61,575 nt of DNA from Comamonadaceae bacterium (GTDB lineage: Bacteria; Pseudomonadota; Gammaproteobacteria; Burkholderiales; Burkholderiaceae_C): assembly GCA_027488735.1 (NCBI GenBank), contig JAIYBB010000013.1:1-61575 (forward strand), written 5' to 3'. Of the stretch, positions 59,395-61,575 are shown piece after piece. Numbering within the stretch: position 1 is the first letter of the stretch; every line of letters starts with the position of its first letter. The position numbers were made by a program, and so were the translations under genes. The notes under the pieces are model-generated. The model was not told the origin of the DNA and did not search any database. It worked only from the letters and a program-made list of their open reading frames with translations.

Positions 59395-60096
59395 ATGTTG
59401 ATATTGCGTAAATCAGAGGACAGGGGATGGGCAGACCACGGGTGGTTGCAATCCCATCACAGTTTTTCATTTGCGGGTTACCACGATCCGGCCCACATGG
59501 GATGGGGTAATTTGCGGGTCATCAACGAAGACCGCATCGCCCCGGGTACCGGATTTGGCACCCACGGACACCAGGACATGGAAATCATCAGTTATGTGCT
59601 GAGCGGCGAATTGGCCCACCAAGACAGCATGGGCAATGTCAAAGCTATTCCTCCCGGGGACATTCAGCGTATGAGCGCAGGCACTGGTGTTCGCCACAGC
59701 GAGTTCAACCATGCACCACAACAACAAACCCATTTTTTACAAATTTGGATACTGCCTGACCGTCTCGGCGTCGCGCCGAGCTACGAACAAAAAACGGTGC
59801 CTACAGAAAGCAAGCGTGGTCAATTGACCTTGGTGGCCGGGCCTGAATCGCAATCACATGCGGTCAAAATCCACGCCGATGCCCATGTATTTGCGGGACT
59901 GTTTGATGGTGACGAATCCTTTCATCAACCCTTGAACAGCAAACGCAAACAGTATTTGCATCTGATCAGCGGCGCATTGACTGCCAATGGGCAGTCGCTG
60001 AAAGCGGGCGACGCATTGCTGATCACTGAAGAAACCGAATTGCACTTGGGCCACGCACGCCAAGCCGAAGTGCTGTTGTTTGACCTGGCGGCATAA
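59395..60096 (+). CDS. Pirin family protein (YhhW-like, quercetin dioxygenase type)
   Basis: A 233-aa bicupin of the pirin family. The metal-site motifs are visible: GTGFGTHGHQDMEIISYVLSG-like GTHGHQDMEIISY (His, His, Glu), HSEFNH and a second cupin. E. coli YhhW is a quercetin 2,3-dioxygenase; the substrate here is unknown. AAGCAAGG lies before the start. It is divergent from a LysR gene and followed by a flavodoxin gene. Confidence 0.92.
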   Translation: MLILRKSEDRGWADHGWLQSHHSFSFAGYHDPAHMGWGNLRVINEDRIAPGTGFGTHGHQDMEIISYVLSGELAHQDSMGNVKAIPPGDIQRMSAGTGVRHSEFNHAPQQQTHFLQIWILPDRLGVAPSYEQKTVPTESKRGQLTLVAGPESQSHAVKIHADAHVFAGLFDGDESFHQPLNSKRKQYLHLISGALTANGQSLKAGDALLITEETELHLGHARQAEVLLFDLAA

Positions 60097-60123
60097 TTTT
60101 TTCATTCACAGGACATCACACCA

Positions 60124-60657
60124 ATGAGCAAGACAGCAGTTGTTTACCACTCAGGCTATGGCCATACCCAACGTCTTGCGCAAGCAGTGGCTGAGGGCGC
60201 GCAAGGGCAATTGATCGCCATCAGTCCCGAGGGTGAATTGAGCAAGAGCGATTGGGAAGCATTGGAGCAAGCCCAAGGCATTATTTTTGGTTCTCCCACC
60301 TACATGGGCATGGCTTCATGGCAGTTCAAAAAAGTAGCTGATGCAACCTCCAAGTATTGGATGAATGGCAGTTGGAAAAATAAGGTTGCGGGAGGCTTCA
60401 CGATTTCCAGCAACCTCAGCGGCGACAAGCTCTCCACCTTGCAGTATTTCATGACCCTGAGCATGCAATTGGGCATGATTTGGGTGGGTCAAACCGAAGG
60501 CAATGACGGGCACTTGAACCGTTTGGGCTCGGCTTCAGGTGTCATGGCGCAAGTGGGCCCGACCAGCCCTGCGGCGGATATTCCAGACGGCGATTTGGAC
60601 ACGGCCCGTGCTTATGGCAAACGCGTTGCCGAGATCACGAAGCGCATGCAGGGCTGA
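60124..60657 (+). CDS. Flavodoxin-like NAD(P)H oxidoreductase (WrbA-like)
   Basis: A 177-aa FMN protein. The N-terminal phosphate-binding loop is HSGYGHTQRLA, followed by FGSPTYMGMAS and GGFTISSNLSGDK. It resembles the flavodoxin-like/NADPH:quinone oxidoreductase group near WrbA. It follows pirin by 27 bp and is probably in the same LysR-controlled transcript, suggesting a redox or quinone-detoxification role. Confidence 0.86.
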   Translation: MSKTAVVYHSGYGHTQRLAQAVAEGAQGQLIAISPEGELSKSDWEALEQAQGIIFGSPTYMGMASWQFKKVADATSKYWMNGSWKNKVAGGFTISSNLSGDKLSTLQYFMTLSMQLGMIWVGQTEGNDGHLNRLGSASGVMAQVGPTSPAADIPDGDLDTARAYGKRVAEITKRMQG

Positions 60658-60750
60658 TTGAACACTTTGTTAACGGCTCAGGGTTTTCAACGCCTGCAAA
60701 GACTGGATCAAGCACATGTCGGTCCGGTATTTGTAGGTTAGTATCGATTC

Positions 60751-61452
60751 ATGAAAATCCTGAGCTTATTGCCTTGGTTGGATTGGCTGGCGCTGTGTTT
60801 CTTCATGGCCATGTGGATCGGTTATGCGGTATTCGCCCGCCACTTGGCTGTGCACCGTCATTCCATATTGGCCGCCACCAACCGCTTTCGGTTGCGCTGG
60901 ATCAAAGAATCTTTGACCCGCGACCCGCGTGTGCTGGACGGCATCATCACGCAAACTCTCTCGCACACACCATCTTTTTTTTCATCGACCACGATCATCA
61001 TCATGGGTGGATTGATCGCACTGATGGGCACGACCGACAAGGCCGCTGAGTTTGTGCGGGAAATTCCTTTTTCGCAGGCTACTCCCATCTTGGTATTTGA
61101 ATTCAAGATATTGATTTTGATGTCTATTTTTGTGTATGCATTTTTCAGATTTTCCTGGTCTATGCGTCAATACACATTCGTGGCCTTGATGATTGGGGCC
61201 TTGCCATCGCCTGAGTTTTTTCACAAACATATTGACCGCCGGGATGACTATGCCCAGCGGGTGGCGGCCATGACCGGTTTGGCTGCAGAAACTTTCAACG
61301 ATGGACTGCGCGCTTATTACTTTTCATTCGCGACCATGGGATGGTTTCTTTCGCCGCTATTTTTTGCGGTGATGACGCTGATGATCGTGGCTATTTTGTA
61401 CAACCGCGAGTTCCATTCGGATGTGCTCAGGGTGTTTGACGATGGGAATTGA
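60751..61452 (+). CDS. DUF599 family membrane protein
   Basis: A 233-aa inner-membrane protein with four TM helices (about residues 6-25, 78-95, 118-138 and 195-217) and the DUF599 pattern: RWIKESLTRDPRVLDGIITQ after TM1 and a SSTTIIIMGGLIALMG helix. Function unknown. It stands alone and converges on the 4.5S RNA gene. Confidence 0.85.
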   Translation: MKILSLLPWLDWLALCFFMAMWIGYAVFARHLAVHRHSILAATNRFRLRWIKESLTRDPRVLDGIITQTLSHTPSFFSSTTIIIMGGLIALMGTTDKAAEFVREIPFSQATPILVFEFKILILMSIFVYAFFRFSWSMRQYTFVALMIGALPSPEFFHKHIDRRDDYAQRVAAMTGLAAETFNDGLRAYYFSFATMGWFLSPLFFAVMTLMIVAILYNREFHSDVLRVFDDGN

Positions 61453-61481
61453 ATCCCATTTAGAGAAATAGTATTGAAGTT

Positions 61482-61575
61482 GACGAGCCTTGACCCCGGC
61501 ACTGGCTCCACAGTTAGGGCTGCTTGGTTCCCCACCTGACCCGGTTGGCCGCTTCACCATGCGGGAAGGCCCGTC
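61482..61575 (-). ncRNA. ffs: 4.5S (signal recognition particle) RNA, 5' end possibly cut
   Basis: On the minus strand the core GGTCAGGTGGGGAACCAAGC followed by AGCC matches the conserved apical loops of bacterial SRP RNA (GGTCAGGT..GGAA..AGCAGCC). A closing stem pairs GACGGGCCTT at the window edge (61575-61566) with AAGGCTCGTC (61491-61482). The gene thus spans nearly all of itself within the window; a few 5' bases may lie beyond the edge. Confidence 0.88.

Noticed and set aside
1..61575. tRNA genes and insertion sequences
   Set aside because: I looked through the intergenic gaps and saw no tRNA-like cloverleaf or T-loop signature and no transposase frame.

Overview
The window is a stretch of a betaproteobacterial chromosome, most likely a Burkholderiales (Comamonadaceae-like) phototroph. 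Reasons: an LH2 antenna operon (pucBAC) with PpsR/CrtJ-type sites, a complete cbb3 oxidase cluster with FNR boxes, a zapA-6S RNA arrangement, and Burkholderiales-style fatty-acid and ketone-body genes. Most genes are ordinary housekeeping or respiratory genes.

The unusual part is the left end. Positions 1-791 are a CRISPR-like array: 18 complete copies plus one cut copy of a 25-bp repeat, separated by 18 different spacers of only 17-19 nt. After a 68-bp AT-rich leader-like gap comes a 339-aa Cas1 integrase (860-1879). No cas2 and no effector gene follow it; the next gene is a Fic-family protein on the other strand. A Cas2-less Cas1, 25-bp repeats without a clear hairpin and 17-19 nt spacers match what is described for type V-C and V-D systems with a Cas1-only mini-integrase. 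The array runs off the left edge, so an effector may lie outside, or this may be an orphan or new short-spacer system. A strongly structured 107-bp stretch directly after cas1 is a candidate non-coding RNA.

Layout: 1-1986 CRISPR array/cas1; 1987-3780 Fic protein and hemerythrin; 3839-13246 SDR, pseudouridine synthase, miaA, drug-efflux MFS, mutL, dedA, amiC, tsaE and queG; 13360-15864 two unknown membrane proteins and an NfeD/SPFH pair; 16006-27696 cbb3 cluster (ccoI, S, N, O, Q, P, G, H), a b-type plus octaheme c-type cytochrome pair, fnr, hemN and a TauE-like gene; 27791-31855 universal stress protein, TSUP permease, acyl-CoA synthetase, panE; 31897-32598 6S RNA, zapA and a zapB-like gene; 32635-38302 cobalamin riboswitch and the btuB-F-C-D uptake operon; 38377-47120 nth, an aminotransferase, gcvH, ETF-QO and lipid/ketone-body genes; 47156-49353 gabD and a YefM/YoeB toxin-antitoxin pair; 49836-55121 alaS, rluA-type, trmB, gluQ; 55196-57247 LH2 operon; 57250-61452 amine oxidase, LysR/pirin, flavodoxin, DUF599; the right edge cuts the 4.5S (SRP) RNA gene.

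FNR-type boxes lie before ccoI, ccoN, between fnr and hemN, and before the universal stress gene, tying the oxidase, haem synthesis and stress genes into one oxygen-responsive block. Short REP-like palindromes (core AATTGGGGTCAG) occur at three places: two overlap stop codons, and one cluster sits in frame inside the TauE-like gene. No insertion sequences and no tRNA genes were recognised. No gene-free stretch exceeds 300 bases apart from the array and the riboswitch leader.
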